Assembly: GCA_017432005.1 (NCBI GenBank)
Contig: JAFRKA010000011.1
Location: forward strand, 1 to 51,119
Length of the DNA: 51,119 bases
Direction: 5' to 3'
Source: Erysipelotrichaceae bacterium
GTDB taxonomy: Bacteria; Bacillota_I; Bacilli_A; Erysipelotrichales; Erysipelotrichaceae
Part shown: positions 7,383-15,306 of the stretch, in pieces
Layout: each line of letters begins with the position of its first letter
Numbering within the stretch: position 1 is the first letter of the stretch
The notes under the pieces: generated by a model
Told to the model about the DNA's origin: nothing
What the model saw: the letters and a program-made list of their open reading frames with translations, nothing else
Databases searched by the model: none
Program-made: the position numbers and the translations under genes

Positions 7383-7385
7383 AGG

Positions 7386-7462
7386 TGGTGACAAGTACGG
7401 GATTCGAACCCGTGAATGCCGCCGTGAAAGGGCGGTGTGTTAAGCCGCTTCACCAACTTGCC
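7386..7462 (-). tRNA. tRNA-Glu (anticodon TTC)
   Basis: A 77-nt tRNA with encoded CCA. The acceptor GGCAAGT pairs with ACTTGTC. The anticodon loop CTTTCAC gives TTC, flanked by the strong stem CCGCC/GGCGG. It is the middle gene of the three-tRNA unit. Confidence 0.95.
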
Positions 7463-7468
7463 GAACAA

Positions 7469-7544
7469 TGGCGCCCGAAACAGGACTCGAACCTGTGACC
7501 TGCCGGTTAACAGCCGGACGCTCTACCGACTGAGCTATTCGGGC
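7469..7544 (-). tRNA. tRNA-Asn (anticodon GTT)
   Basis: A 76-nt tRNA with encoded CCA. The acceptor GCCCGAA pairs with TTCGGGC. The anticodon loop CTGTTAA gives GTT. The outermost anticodon-stem pair (T27-C43) is a mismatch; the other four pairs are G-C. It is the first gene of the cluster. Confidence 0.95.
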
Positions 7545-7557
7545 ACATTGCTTATAA

Positions 7558-7586
7558 AGTTTAACATAAGAATCTGAGTTTTTCAA
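7558..7586 (-). promoter_or_regulatory. Promoter of the tRNA-Asn-Glu-Lys cluster
   Basis: On the minus strand TTGAAA (7581-7586) is followed after 17 bp by TAAACT (7558-7563), ending 14 nt before tRNA-Asn. Confidence 0.6.
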
Positions 7587-7610
7587 TATAGTTTAGATAA
7601 AAACGGGCAT

Positions 7611-7634
7611 AAAAAAACCGTCTTTTCAGACGGT
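7611..7634 (-). terminator. Terminator of the membrane protein gene
   Basis: On the minus strand ACCGTCT-GAAA-AGACGGT is followed by a run of T, 8 nt after the stop codon. Confidence 0.9.
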
Positions 7635-7641
7635 CATAAAC

Positions 7642-8361
7642 TTAGTTTTCGGTTGCGACTCCGGAGATGTTATCTCTGTTGGCGCAAGTCTTGCACAGAC
7701 GTACGCGGTTGGCAGCGATAGCTTCTTCAACTGTACCGTAAGTCAGTGTTTCAGACTGGTTCAGGTGTGAGCAGTCATCATGAGTGTGGTAGACTTTACC
7801 GAAGGTCGTCCAGTAGACTGTTTCAGATCCTAAGGCATTTACCGCTGCAGCTTTCTGTTCAGAAGATACAGGGTTGAAATCATAGGATGCGACACCGCCG
7901 ATCAGCAGACAGATGACAGCTGCAACAGTGGCGATCGTCTTGGTCTTTTTGTCGGCATTCTTGTCGGTGAGGGCCAGAATGGCGAACGGTACGAAGGCTA
8001 CAGAAGCAACGATGACGCCCATGTTGTTCCATAACCAGAATTTGACAGCATTTTCTTCAGAAACAGGATCGATATGGTTAGCCTGTTTCCAGAGCTGTGA
8101 GCCGATGATGACGAAGATCAGGTCGAGGACCAGGAAGGCTATGAGCTGATAGAGCTGAGGCATGAACTTCAGGTCGAGTTTGCCTAAGAAGACCATCAGA
8201 GCACAGACTTCAAAGATCAGAGCGATGATCCAGCATACTACTGCACCGACTCTTTTGCCGGAAGCGTTGCCGACAGGCTTGGCCTGTTTACGGATCTGCT
8301 TAGCAGCTTCTTTAGTTTCTTCGCTTGCGGCGACATAAGTTTTTTTCTTTTTTTCTGCCAT
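7642..8361 (-). CDS. Four-TM membrane protein with C-terminal Cys-rich motif
   Basis: The protein has 239 residues. A Lys-rich N-terminus is followed by four hydrophobic segments, at about residues 38-60, 70-88, 110-130 and 140-158. The soluble tail begins YWTTFGKVYHTHDDCSHL and ends RLCKTCANR. The spacing YH-x4-C-x-H-L ... C-x2-C resembles small metal-binding motifs found at the end of secreted nucleases and membrane proteins of Firmicutes. The start is set by AAAAGGAG 5 nt before the ATG. The gene is divergent from the HTH-RCC1 gene. I do not know a function; the tail probably binds Zn. Confidence 0.75.
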   Translation of the reverse strand: MAEKKKKTYVAASEETKEAAKQIRKQAKPVGNASGKRVGAVVCWIIALIFEVCALMVFLGKLDLKFMPQLYQLIAFLVLDLIFVIIGSQLWKQANHIDPVSEENAVKFWLWNNMGVIVASVAFVPFAILALTDKNADKKTKTIATVAAVICLLIGGVASYDFNPVSSEQKAAAVNALGSETVYWTTFGKVYHTHDDCSHLNQSETLTYGTVEEAIAANRVRLCKTCANRDNISGVATEN

Positions 8362-8407
8362 GTTTTCTCCTTTTAAGCGATCATATACATTTATCTCTAT
8401 ATGAATT

Positions 8408-8457
8408 ATTGTACTGCAGCGGCCTTCGTTTTGAAATATCAGGCATAATGATAAAAT
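8408..8457. promoter_or_regulatory. Overlapping divergent promoters
   Basis: For the minus gene, TTCAAA (8430-8435 in reverse) and TACAAT (8408-8413 in reverse) are 16 bp apart. For the plus gene, TTGAAA (8431-8436) and TAAAAT (8452-8457) are 15 bp apart. The two -35 boxes occupy the same bases, so the genes may compete for polymerase. The plus start codon has no ribosome site. Confidence 0.4.
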
Positions 8458-8466
8458 ATTATTGGT

Positions 8467-10194
8467 ATGAACTATCTTCCGAGCAAGCTTACGAAACTGC
8501 GTAAACACTACAACTATTCGCAATCTTATCTGGCGGAAATTTTGGGTGTGGATACATTGGAATACATGAACTATGAGAACGGTTCGAAGATGATCGATTA
8601 TGAACAGATGAAGAAACTGGCTACGCTTTATCATATCGATCTGGTGGAGGTGTTCCGCAATTCGGATGAGGTCACACTTTATGAGGTCAACAAAGCCGAT
8701 ACCGATGAGATCAATATCGAGTATTTCACGGCTGAAGAGACTTTCTTTGACAGACTCAAGGAGTTCTATCAGCACAACAAGGTCGCTTCTTCGATCATTG
8801 CTTTCCTGCTGGTGACGATCATTGCATTGTCTGTCGTGCTGAAGAATACGGCAAGACCTTTTACGGCCGTCAAAGAAAACATCAACCGTCTTTCAGTGTC
8901 CGAGACGACGGTCGTCTATATCGATGATTATTCCGGAGTCAACGGTTCCGGAAGCAATACGAACGGAGAACTGTCCAACCTGACTTCTTCCCAGGCGATC
9001 AAGGTCTGCGAAGGAGAAGGTTTTACGATCATTCTCAATGAGGACGGTACCTTAAGCAGTGCCGGTCTGATTTCAAAGTATGCGGATGAGATCGCTGACT
9101 GGAAGAATATCGTCGATGTAGCTGCAGGCAATGCCCATATCATTGCGGTGGATTCCAACGGACGAGTGAGATGTACCGGTGACAATACCGGCGGGGCCTG
9201 CGATCTGGCCGGTACCGGCAATATCAGAAAAGTCTATGCGACAGCCAATGGTTCGATCGTCATGGATGAAGACGGAGTCCTGCAGTACTGCGGAAACTTC
9301 ATCGGTTCCAGTTCCATCAGGAATTATTACAATATCCTCGATCTTGATTCCAGCGAGAATATCCTGGCGATTCTGAACAACGATCACACGATCGATGTCT
9401 ATACCAAGAATGCCCTGAATTATCTTGAAGCTGAATCTTGGGACGATATCAATGATGTGGCCTGCGGTGACAGTTTCGTTGCGGGATTGGACCGCTATGG
9501 CAAGGTCCATATCGAGATCGACAATGACAGCATCAAGAAAGAAGTCGAGATGTGGTCGAACATCATCGCGATCGATGCCGGTTCCGATTATCTGATCGGT
9601 TTCGACGGTGTCAGTATCTATGGCGTCGGAAACAACAGCTACAATCAGTTCAAGAAAGAAGAACTGGTCAAGCAGAAACTCGATATGGTTTCGGATGTGG
9701 AATACGGGATCGATGAGCGTTATATCTCTGTCCAGTTCAAGGGTGTCAGCAACGCGAGCGGTTATATCGTCAGTATCGATATCGGTATCGGCGTACAGCG
9801 AAGACTGGAAAAGGAAGAAGTCGTGAAATTCGAGACCGAAGGTATGACCGAAGGCAAGAACTATACGATCACGATCATATCGGTCGGTGAAGGCGATTAT
9901 GTGGATTCCGATCCGTATAAGAAGAACTTTACTTATGAAAAACCGGAGGATACCTATACTTTCAAGGAAGGTGAGAATCCGAGTGAGAAGGAATTCCTGG
10001 AGAGACTCAGTGAGATCGGTGTCGATATGAACAGAGTCACAGGTCATGAAGGCGCTGAAGACGATATCTGTGCAGGCGATACCGTGACCGTCTCATCAAG
10101 CAGCCTGGATGGCAAGACGCTGAGCCGGAGCGAACTGCTCGCCAGCGATATAGAGTATACTTATTGCAGGATAATCGACAATGAAGAAGAGTAA
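8467..10194 (+). CDS. HTH-transmembrane protein with extracytoplasmic RCC1-like repeats
   Basis: The protein has 575 residues. An XRE-type HTH is at 5-62 (YSQSYLAEILGVDTLEYMNY). It is followed by a linker, one TM helix at about 114-134 (SIIAFLLVTIIALSVVL) and a large outer region. Residues about 165-395 contain repeated blades of the type W-x-N-I-V-D-V-A-A-G-N-A-H-I-I-A-V-D, typical of RCC1/BNR propellers. A fibronectin-like segment and a C-terminal PASTA-like region follow. The layout suggests a membrane-bound regulator whose propeller senses something outside while the HTH binds DNA. No known one-component family of this exact architecture comes to mind. The start codon lacks a Shine-Dalgarno sequence. 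Confidence 0.75.
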   Translation: MNYLPSKLTKLRKHYNYSQSYLAEILGVDTLEYMNYENGSKMIDYEQMKKLATLYHIDLVEVFRNSDEVTLYEVNKADTDEINIEYFTAEETFFDRLKEFYQHNKVASSIIAFLLVTIIALSVVLKNTARPFTAVKENINRLSVSETTVVYIDDYSGVNGSGSNTNGELSNLTSSQAIKVCEGEGFTIILNEDGTLSSAGLISKYADEIADWKNIVDVAAGNAHIIAVDSNGRVRCTGDNTGGACDLAGTGNIRKVYATANGSIVMDEDGVLQYCGNFIGSSSIRNYYNILDLDSSENILAILNNDHTIDVYTKNALNYLEAESWDDINDVACGDSFVAGLDRYGKVHIEIDNDSIKKEVEMWSNIIAIDAGSDYLIGFDGVSIYGVGNNSYNQFKKEELVKQKLDMVSDVEYGIDERYISVQFKGVSNASGYIVSIDIGIGVQRRLEKEEVVKFETEGMTEGKNYTITIISVGEGDYVDSDPYKKNFTYEKPEDTYTFKEGENPSEKEFLERLSEIGVDMNRVTGHEGAEDDICAGDTVTVSSSSLDGKTLSRSELLASDIEYTYCRIIDNEEE

Positions 10195-10366
10195 GATCTG
10201 GAAGATCAAAGGTTTTGAAGGAAAGTTCAGCGATGAGGAGATCATCGCTCTTATCAGAAGGGGAGAACTGAAACCTGACTACTGTCTCAGCACCAGAGAT
10301 ATGAAGAAATGGGTCAGGCTTTCTGACAGTATCTATCAGTATTATCTCAAGGGGGATCAGGAATGA
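10181..10366 (+). CDS. Small GYF_2-like domain protein
   Basis: The protein has 61 residues. The pattern W-K-I-K-G-F-x4-S-D-E-E-I-I-A-L-I-R-R-G-E-L-x-P-D and then a conserved Trp (KKWVRL) matches the DUF4339/GYF_2 type of small domain, usually found fused to membrane proteins. Here it stands alone. It overlaps the end of the RCC1-like gene by 14 nt and the start of cysS by 4 nt, so it is part of that transcript. It may be a partner of the upstream membrane protein. The function is unknown. Confidence 0.65.
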   Translation: MKKSKIWKIKGFEGKFSDEEIIALIRRGELKPDYCLSTRDMKKWVRLSDSIYQYYLKGDQE

Positions 10367-11697
10367 AACTATATAACAGCTATACACTGAAGACCGAAGA
10401 ATTCGTACCGATCAGAGAGAACGAAGTCAGCATGTATGTCTGCGGACCGACCGTCTACAATCATGCGCATATCGGCAACGCCCGTCCGATCGTCGTCTTT
10501 GATACGCTCAGGAGGACTTTTGAAGCACTGGGCTATAAAGTGAAATTCGTTTCCAACTTTACTGATGTCGATGACAAGATCATCAACAAGGCTCTGGAAG
10601 AAGGCGTCAGCGAGAAGGAGATCGCTGAAAGATATATCAAGGCTTACAATGATGTGCGCAATTCGCTGAACATCGTACCGCTGGATGTGACTCCGCGAGT
10701 CACCGAGACGATGGACGAGATCATCGCCTTTATCGACAAGCTGGTCCAAAACGGCAATGCCTATGTCGTGGACGGTGATGTCTACTTCTCGGTCGAATCC
10801 GATCCGAAGTACGGTGAACTGTCACATCAGAAACTGGAAGATCTCAATGCGGGTGCCAGAGTCGAGACCAACGATCTCAAGAAGAATCCTCAGGATTTTG
10901 CGCTGTGGAAGAAGACAGAGAAAGGCATCAAGTGGGATTCGCCGTGGGGTGAAGGACGTCCGGGCTGGCATACCGAGTGTGTCGTCATGATCGGTAAGGA
11001 ATTCAATTCTTCGATCATCGATATCCACGGCGGCGGCAAGGATCTGAAGTTCCCTCATCACGAGAACGAGATGGCACAGTCTGAATGTGCCAACCATCAT
11101 CATCTGGCGAACTACTGGATCCACAACGGCATGCTGGAAACAAAGGGCGGAAAGATGTCTAAATCCCTGGGAAATACCCAGTGGGCAAAAGACGTGATCG
11201 CTGAACATGGTCCGAATCTGGTCAGATGGTTCCTGCTGAGCGGCAAATATCGTGATTCACTGATCTATGATGATGAGACTTTCAATGCGGCCAAGAGTGA
11301 GCTCAACAAGATCGAAACAGCTCTGAAACAGGTGGAAGTAAAGAGTCAGATCGCCGGTGTCGAACTTGGCGATGGAATCAATGAAGAGAAGTATAAGGAA
11401 TTCCTGGATCAGATGGCCGACGATCTCAATACACCTAATGCCTATATGGTGATCTTCGATACCGTCAAACTGCTGAACCAGTCACTCAGGACCAAGGATA
11501 TCGACTGGAAGGCCGTAGCTTCCAATTATAACGCGATCGAAAAGATGCTGGAGATACTCGGTGTCTTCATTGATAAAGTCGTACTCAGCGATGAGGAAAA
11601 GGATACCTATAATAAATGGAACGAAGCCAAAGCTGCCAAGGATTTTGAAACGGCAGATAAATACCGCAGTGTCCTGATGGAAAAAGGGATCCTGTAA
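10363..11697 (+). CDS. cysS: Cysteinyl-tRNA synthetase
   Basis: This class I synthetase of 444 residues joins cysteine to tRNA-Cys in the cytoplasm. HAHIGNA (the HIGH motif) is at about 30-36, preceded by CGPTVYN, whose Cys is a zinc ligand. GGKMSKSLGN gives the KMSKS loop. The other zinc ligands appear as TECV and HHENE. The length is slightly under the usual 460-470. It starts with an ATGA overlap on the GYF-like gene, behind AAGGGGGATCAGGA, and is followed by mrnC with overlapping TAATG, as in Bacillus. Confidence 0.97.
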   Translation: MKLYNSYTLKTEEFVPIRENEVSMYVCGPTVYNHAHIGNARPIVVFDTLRRTFEALGYKVKFVSNFTDVDDKIINKALEEGVSEKEIAERYIKAYNDVRNSLNIVPLDVTPRVTETMDEIIAFIDKLVQNGNAYVVDGDVYFSVESDPKYGELSHQKLEDLNAGARVETNDLKKNPQDFALWKKTEKGIKWDSPWGEGRPGWHTECVVMIGKEFNSSIIDIHGGGKDLKFPHHENEMAQSECANHHHLANYWIHNGMLETKGGKMSKSLGNTQWAKDVIAEHGPNLVRWFLLSGKYRDSLIYDDETFNAAKSELNKIETALKQVEVKSQIAGVELGDGINEEKYKEFLDQMADDLNTPNAYMVIFDTVKLLNQSLRTKDIDWKAVASNYNAIEKMLEILGVFIDKVVLSDEEKDTYNKWNEAKAAKDFETADKYRSVLMEKGIL

Positions 11698-12080
11698 TGG
11701 ATATAAAGGAATACTCAGGCAATTCCCTCAGTTTTATCGGTGATGCGGTCTTTACCCTGAGAGTCAGGGAGTATTTTATCACCGGTCACTATCAGTCATC
11801 GAAGTCACTGCAGCGTCTGTGCAATGGCTACAACTCAGCCAAAGGTCAGACGAAGGTCTTCCGCCGGCTTGAAGCGGAAGGCTTCTTTACGGATGAGGAA
11901 CTTGATGCCTACAAGAGAGGAAGGAATCATATCTCGCATATCCCGAAGAACTGTGATCTGCAGACCTATGAATGTGCATCGGGGCTGGAAGCGATCTGCG
12001 GTTATCTTTATCTGAATGACAGAAAACGTCTTGAGGAATTCTTCGCCAAGGTCTTTGAAGGAGGGATACACAATGAGTAA
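11697..12080 (+). CDS. mrnC: Mini-ribonuclease III
   Basis: This 127-residue protein has an RNase III catalytic domain without the dsRNA-binding domain, and matures 23S rRNA ends. SLSFIGDAVFTLRVREYF holds the catalytic Asp of the family. The basic stretch KRGRNHISHIPKN follows, and the later Glu in GLEAICGYLYL is the second metal ligand. It is coupled to cysS and overlaps rlmB by 8 nt. The cysS-mrnC-rlmB order is conserved in Firmicutes and supports the name. Confidence 0.93.
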   Translation: MDIKEYSGNSLSFIGDAVFTLRVREYFITGHYQSSKSLQRLCNGYNSAKGQTKVFRRLEAEGFFTDEELDAYKRGRNHISHIPKNCDLQTYECASGLEAICGYLYLNDRKRLEEFFAKVFEGGIHNE

Positions 12081-12756
12081 CTATGTCTATGGACGCAATT
12101 CTTTCTTTGAAGCTTTGAAGAACGATCGCATCATCTTTGCCTATGTACTGAATGATAAAGATATCAGAGATAAAGGTATCAGATACAAAGTAACCGACAG
12201 GAAGACCCTCGATCGTCTCAGCGGCAACGGGAATCATCAGGGTTATGTAGCTGAAATAAAAGAATACAAGCTCAGTGAAGTGAAGGATATGATCAGGGAG
12301 AAGAACGGTCTGATCGTAATGCTGGACGGACTGGAAGATGTCCACAACCTGGGAGCGATCATCAGGACAGCTGAATGCGCCGGAGTCGACGGGGTCATCT
12401 ATAAGAGCCACAATTCAGTGAAGGTCAATGATACGGTCGCCAAGGTCGCCTGCGGAGCACTGGAATACATGAAGGTGGCTGAGGTCACCAATCTTGTGAA
12501 TACGCTGAAGGAACTGAAGAAACACGGTTACTGGGTCGTCGGATCTGACGGCAGTGGTGAACAGCTGTATGATCAGATAAGCTATGATATGAATACGGTC
12601 TTGATCATCGGATCGGAAGGCAAGGGGATGTCAAGACTCGTGAAAGAGGAATGTGACTACATCGTGAAACTGCCGATGGCCGGCAAGGTCACCAGTCTCA
12701 ATGCCTCAGTCGCAGCCGGTATCCTGATCTACAACATCGTCCGCATGCGCGACTGA
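12073..12756 (+). CDS. rlmB: 23S rRNA (guanosine-2'-O-)-methyltransferase RlmB/TrmH family
   Basis: The protein has 227 residues. A short N-terminal substrate-binding part begins YVYGRNSFFEAL. The SPOUT methyltransferase domain shows its three motifs: NLGAIIRTAECAGV, LIIGSEGKGMS and SLNASVAAGILIYNIVR. The trefoil knot binds SAM. The start at 12073 overlaps mrnC by 8 nt and is preceded by GAAGGAGGG. In Bacillus the next gene is yacP; that gene is absent here and sigH follows. Confidence 0.92.
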   Translation: MSNYVYGRNSFFEALKNDRIIFAYVLNDKDIRDKGIRYKVTDRKTLDRLSGNGNHQGYVAEIKEYKLSEVKDMIREKNGLIVMLDGLEDVHNLGAIIRTAECAGVDGVIYKSHNSVKVNDTVAKVACGALEYMKVAEVTNLVNTLKELKKHGYWVVGSDGSGEQLYDQISYDMNTVLIIGSEGKGMSRLVKEECDYIVKLPMAGKVTSLNASVAAGILIYNIVRMRD

Positions 12757-12776
12757 TTATCCACATTTGTGGAAAA
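12757..12776. promoter_or_regulatory. Pair of inverted DnaA boxes
   Basis: TTATCCACA (12757-12765) is a perfect DnaA box and starts directly after the rlmB stop. The reverse box TGTGGAAAA (12768-12776) reads TTTTCCACA on the other strand. Together they make the inverted repeat TCCACA-TT-TGTGGA. It could bind DnaA or simply be a hairpin in the rlmB tail. Confidence 0.45.
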
Positions 12777-12791
12777 AACATCAGTATAAAA

Positions 12792-12827
12792 TGAGAGGAT
12801 TCATTTAGAGAATCCCTCTTTTTTTGT
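12792..12827 (+). terminator. Terminator after rlmB
   Basis: GGATTC and GAATCC, extended by GAG/CTC with one bulged base, enclose a loop of about 7 nt. They are followed by CTCTTTTTTTG. The -10 box proposed for sigH begins just after the T-run. Confidence 0.75.
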
Positions 12828-12841
12828 TTCATAATTTGGAT

Positions 12842-13417
12842 ATGGAAGATATAGATAATCTGATACTGGAAGTAAAGGCAGGAGATAACGATGCCTATAA
12901 GACGCTGCTTGAGATACACCATCGCATGATCTACAAGATCATCTATTCACTCAATCTGGAATGCGGAGACTATGCGATCGCTCCTGATGATCTCTATCAG
13001 GAGGGATGCCTGGCTCTGTATGATGCGGTCTTTTCCTACAACAAAGACAAGAAAGTCCAATTTTCGACCTACGCCTACATGCGGATCAAGAACCGGATCA
13101 TTGCCGCACTCAGAGACTATTTCAGAAGGAAACAGGACGAGTATTATTCGCTGGATCAGATGATACCGGTGACCAGGACCGTCTGTGTTGCCGACAATCC
13201 GCTCATCTATCATGAAGAAGAGACTTTCAGAGAGAGTCTGGATCTGTTTGTGAACAGACTGTCATATGAGGACAGGCAGATCATCAGGATGAAGGCTGAA
13301 GACAGTTCCTACAGACAGATCGCCGAGAAGCTCAACATCAGTGTCAAAAGAGTCGACAACCGTCTGCAGCTTTTGCGAAGAAAACTGAAAAGATATCTGG
13401 AAACTCAGCAGCTTTAG
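12842..13417 (+). CDS. sigH: RNA polymerase sigma factor, SigH type
   Basis: The 191-residue sigma-70-family protein shows region 2 (DDLYQEGCLALYDAVFSY, then FSTYAYMRIKNRIIAALRDY) and region 4 (SYRQIAEKLNISVKRVDNRL). Its place between rlmB and rpmG-secE-nusG is that of Bacillus sigH, which serves stationary-phase and competence or sporulation genes; its regulon here is unknown. The ATG at 12842 is preferred over a TTG at 12824. No Shine-Dalgarno sequence is present, and CATAAT ends 6 nt before the ATG. The end overlaps the convergent EamA gene by 4 nt. Confidence 0.85.
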   Translation: MEDIDNLILEVKAGDNDAYKTLLEIHHRMIYKIIYSLNLECGDYAIAPDDLYQEGCLALYDAVFSYNKDKKVQFSTYAYMRIKNRIIAALRDYFRRKQDEYYSLDQMIPVTRTVCVADNPLIYHEEETFRESLDLFVNRLSYEDRQIIRMKAEDSSYRQIAEKLNISVKRVDNRLQLLRRKLKRYLETQQL

Positions 13418-14265
13418 GATGAAAGTTCGTTGCCCAGAGAAGCGGCGATGATCATGATCGCTCCGATGATGCCGCTGAGGCCGATGCTTTCATGAAAGAA
13501 GAGGACACCGCATAAGAGGTTCATTACGGGTTCAAGATAACCCAGGATCGCCAGTGTCTGGGGATTCAGTTCATAGATAGCTGCGAAGTAGAAGATATAG
13601 GCTACACCGGTATGGACGAAACCAAGGATCAGGGTGAGAATTACAGATCTCAGATCAAATACCTGTGGAAAGCCTTTATTGAGTAAGACATATGGGAAGA
13701 CGACAGCTGCTGAAGCCAGAAGCTGAATGAGTGTCTTTTCCAGCTGTTCGATATCCTGCAGTTTTCTGTTGCATAAGACCATGATGACAAAACCGGCTGC
13801 TGCCAGCAGACCGTAGATCGCGCAGGCCGGATCATTGCTTCCCGTATCGGAGAAGATGCCCAGCAGCAGAAGGATGCCCACAAAAGCCAGGATGATGCAG
13901 AAGATCTGGATCCTGCTGATCTTTTCCTTATATATAAGAGCGCTGATGATGACGACGATGATCGGAGCCGTGTAGTTGCATAATGATGTCACAGCGACGC
14001 CGTGACGGTAGCCCGCAAACAGGCAGACCCAGTTGAAACCCAAGGCTGCGCCGGATATCAGCAGCAGTTTCAGATTCTTTCGGATGGCTTCACGATCAGG
14101 TTTTCGCTGTCTGAAATAAAGGACCAGTGCGATGAACAGGGAACCGAAAAGACCGCGGCACAGGACGACGAATTCACTGCTGAAAGTGATGTAATGTAAG
14201 AAGAGTCCGATTGTGCCGTAAAGGCTCAAAGCGATGAGATATTTTACTGTAGCTTTGCGTTCCAT
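13414..14265 (-). CDS. EamA/DMT-family transporter
   Basis: The protein has 283 residues with ten hydrophobic helices in two repeated halves, the EamA pattern of drug/metabolite exporters. The second half contains FVHTGVAYIFYFAAIYELNPQTLAILGYLEPVMNLLCG, quoted here only to mark the typical E-P-V segment near residue 245. The substrate is unknown. It is inserted on the opposite strand between sigH and rpmG. A TTAACG box (14296-14301 in reverse) and TATAAT (14273-14278 in reverse), 17 bp apart, leave only 7 nt to the ATG, so the transcript looks leaderless. Confidence 0.85.
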   Translation of the reverse strand: MERKATVKYLIALSLYGTIGLFLHYITFSSEFVVLCRGLFGSLFIALVLYFRQRKPDREAIRKNLKLLLISGAALGFNWVCLFAGYRHGVAVTSLCNYTAPIIVVIISALIYKEKISRIQIFCIILAFVGILLLLGIFSDTGSNDPACAIYGLLAAAGFVIMVLCNRKLQDIEQLEKTLIQLLASAAVVFPYVLLNKGFPQVFDLRSVILTLILGFVHTGVAYIFYFAAIYELNPQTLAILGYLEPVMNLLCGVLFFHESIGLSGIIGAIMIIAASLGNELSS

Positions 14266-14328
14266 TGAAAAAATTATATCGTATTGTCACAAAAGCGTTA
14301 AAAATATGCATTTTCCGGCCTCAGATGA

Positions 14329-14385
14329 TTGACAGAGCTGTTTACTTGGTTGATAATATAAGAGGTTATCAAGAGATAACTTTTT
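14329..14385 (+). promoter_or_regulatory. Strong promoter of rpmG-secE-nusG with short leader hairpin
   Basis: TTGACA (14329-14334) and GATAAT (14352-14357) are 17 bp apart. Just after the expected start site, GTTATC-AAGA-GATAAC (14365-14380) followed by TTTTT (14381-14385) forms a small terminator-like hairpin before the rpmG start at 14399. It may attenuate transcription or protect the 5' end. Confidence 0.75.
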
Positions 14386-14398
14386 ATTTACCTCAGTT

Positions 14399-14551
14399 AT
14401 GAAAGAAAAAAAGAAAGTTATTCTGACCTGTACGGTCTGTCTGTCCAGAAACTATACGACAGAAAAGAGCAAAAACAATACGAAGCGTATCGAATTAAGA
14501 AAATATTGTCCGAAGTGTAATACACATACACTTCATAAAGAGACAAAGTAG
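14399..14551 (+). CDS. rpmG: 50S ribosomal protein L33
   Basis: The protein has 50 residues: [19 protein letters not shown] at the start and [15 protein letters not shown] at the end. Two CxxC pairs make it the zinc-binding (C+) form of L33. It lies in the place of Bacillus rpmGB, directly before secE. No good Shine-Dalgarno sequence precedes the ATG; a hairpin with a T-run lies in the leader. Confidence 0.95.
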   Translation: MKEKKKVILTCTVCLSRNYTTEKSKNNTKRIELRKYCPKCNTHTLHKETK

Positions 14552-14560
14552 GAGGGAATT

Positions 14561-14740
14561 ATGAAGTGGTTCAATCTCAGTGCGATCTTTAAAGAGATTT
14601 CCAAGATCCGTTGGCCGAAGAAGGAAGATCTGGCTGTCAATTCAGTTCAGGTCATCATCTTTACCGGAATCTTTGTGATCTTCTTTGCTTTGTGCCTGGT
14701 CGTTATTTCAGCTTTCCTTACAAATTTAGGAGTACTGTAA
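14561..14740 (+). CDS. secE: Preprotein translocase subunit SecE
   Basis: The 59-residue protein has the short Gram-positive form with one TM helix (VIIFTGIFVIFFALCLVVIS). The amphipathic segment before it, FKEISKIRWPKKEDL, holds the conserved W-P. It stabilises SecY in the membrane. GGAGGG at 14551-14556 overlaps the rpmG stop. nusG follows after 1 nt. Confidence 0.95.
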   Translation: MKWFNLSAIFKEISKIRWPKKEDLAVNSVQVIIFTGIFVIFFALCLVVISAFLTNLGVL

Positions 14741-14741
14741 G

Positions 14742-15296
14742 ATGACAGAGCAGGCCAACAAGAAAGAATGGTATGTGGTCAATACTTATGCCGGACACGA
14801 GAACCGTGTCAAAGACAATCTTGAAAAGAGACTGGAGACGATGGGTATCTCCGACAACCTGTTCAGGATCGTCGTGGCTGAAGAGACCCAGATCGAAGTA
14901 AAAAATGAAAAATCCAAGGAAGTCGTCAAGAACATCTTCCCTGGTTATCTGTTCGTGGAAATGATCATGACTGATGAAGCCTGGTATGTCGTCAGAAATA
15001 CACCGGGCGTCACCGGATTCATCGGATCATCAGGCGGCGGTGCCAAGCCGTTCCCGGTCAAACAGGAAGAGATCGACAAGATCTTAAGAAGGATCGGTCA
15101 GTCCGACAAGAACGTCGAAGTCGACTTCGCTGTCGGTGATTCCGTCAAGATCCTTTCCGGTCCGTTCTCCGGTATGGAAGGCAAGGTCGAATCCATGAAT
15201 GACCAGACACAGGTAGCTACAGTCCTGATCATCCTCTTCGGTCGTGAGACCCCGACGGATATCAGCTATGTCGACCTGGCAAAGGCAGAATTTTAA
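14742..15296 (+). CDS. nusG: Transcription termination/antitermination factor NusG
   Basis: The protein has 184 residues. The NGN domain begins KEWYVVNTYAGHENRVKDNL and contains FPGYLFVEM. The KOW domain at about 128-160 reads VGDSVKILSGPFSGMEGKV. It binds RNA polymerase and couples transcription to translation. In Bacillus rplK and rplA follow; here secG does, which shows that the ribosomal cluster was split at this point. Confidence 0.97.
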   Translation: MTEQANKKEWYVVNTYAGHENRVKDNLEKRLETMGISDNLFRIVVAEETQIEVKNEKSKEVVKNIFPGYLFVEMIMTDEAWYVVRNTPGVTGFIGSSGGGAKPFPVKQEEIDKILRRIGQSDKNVEVDFAVGDSVKILSGPFSGMEGKVESMNDQTQVATVLIILFGRETPTDISYVDLAKAEF

Positions 15297-15306
15297 GAGG
15301 TGAATT

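Noticed and set aside
8467..10047. Long reverse open frame of 324 codons opposite the HTH-RCC1 gene
   Set aside because: It is the mirror of a coding strand rich in GAT/ATC codons; it has Asp/Ile-rich low-complexity sequence, no ribosome site and no recognisable domain.
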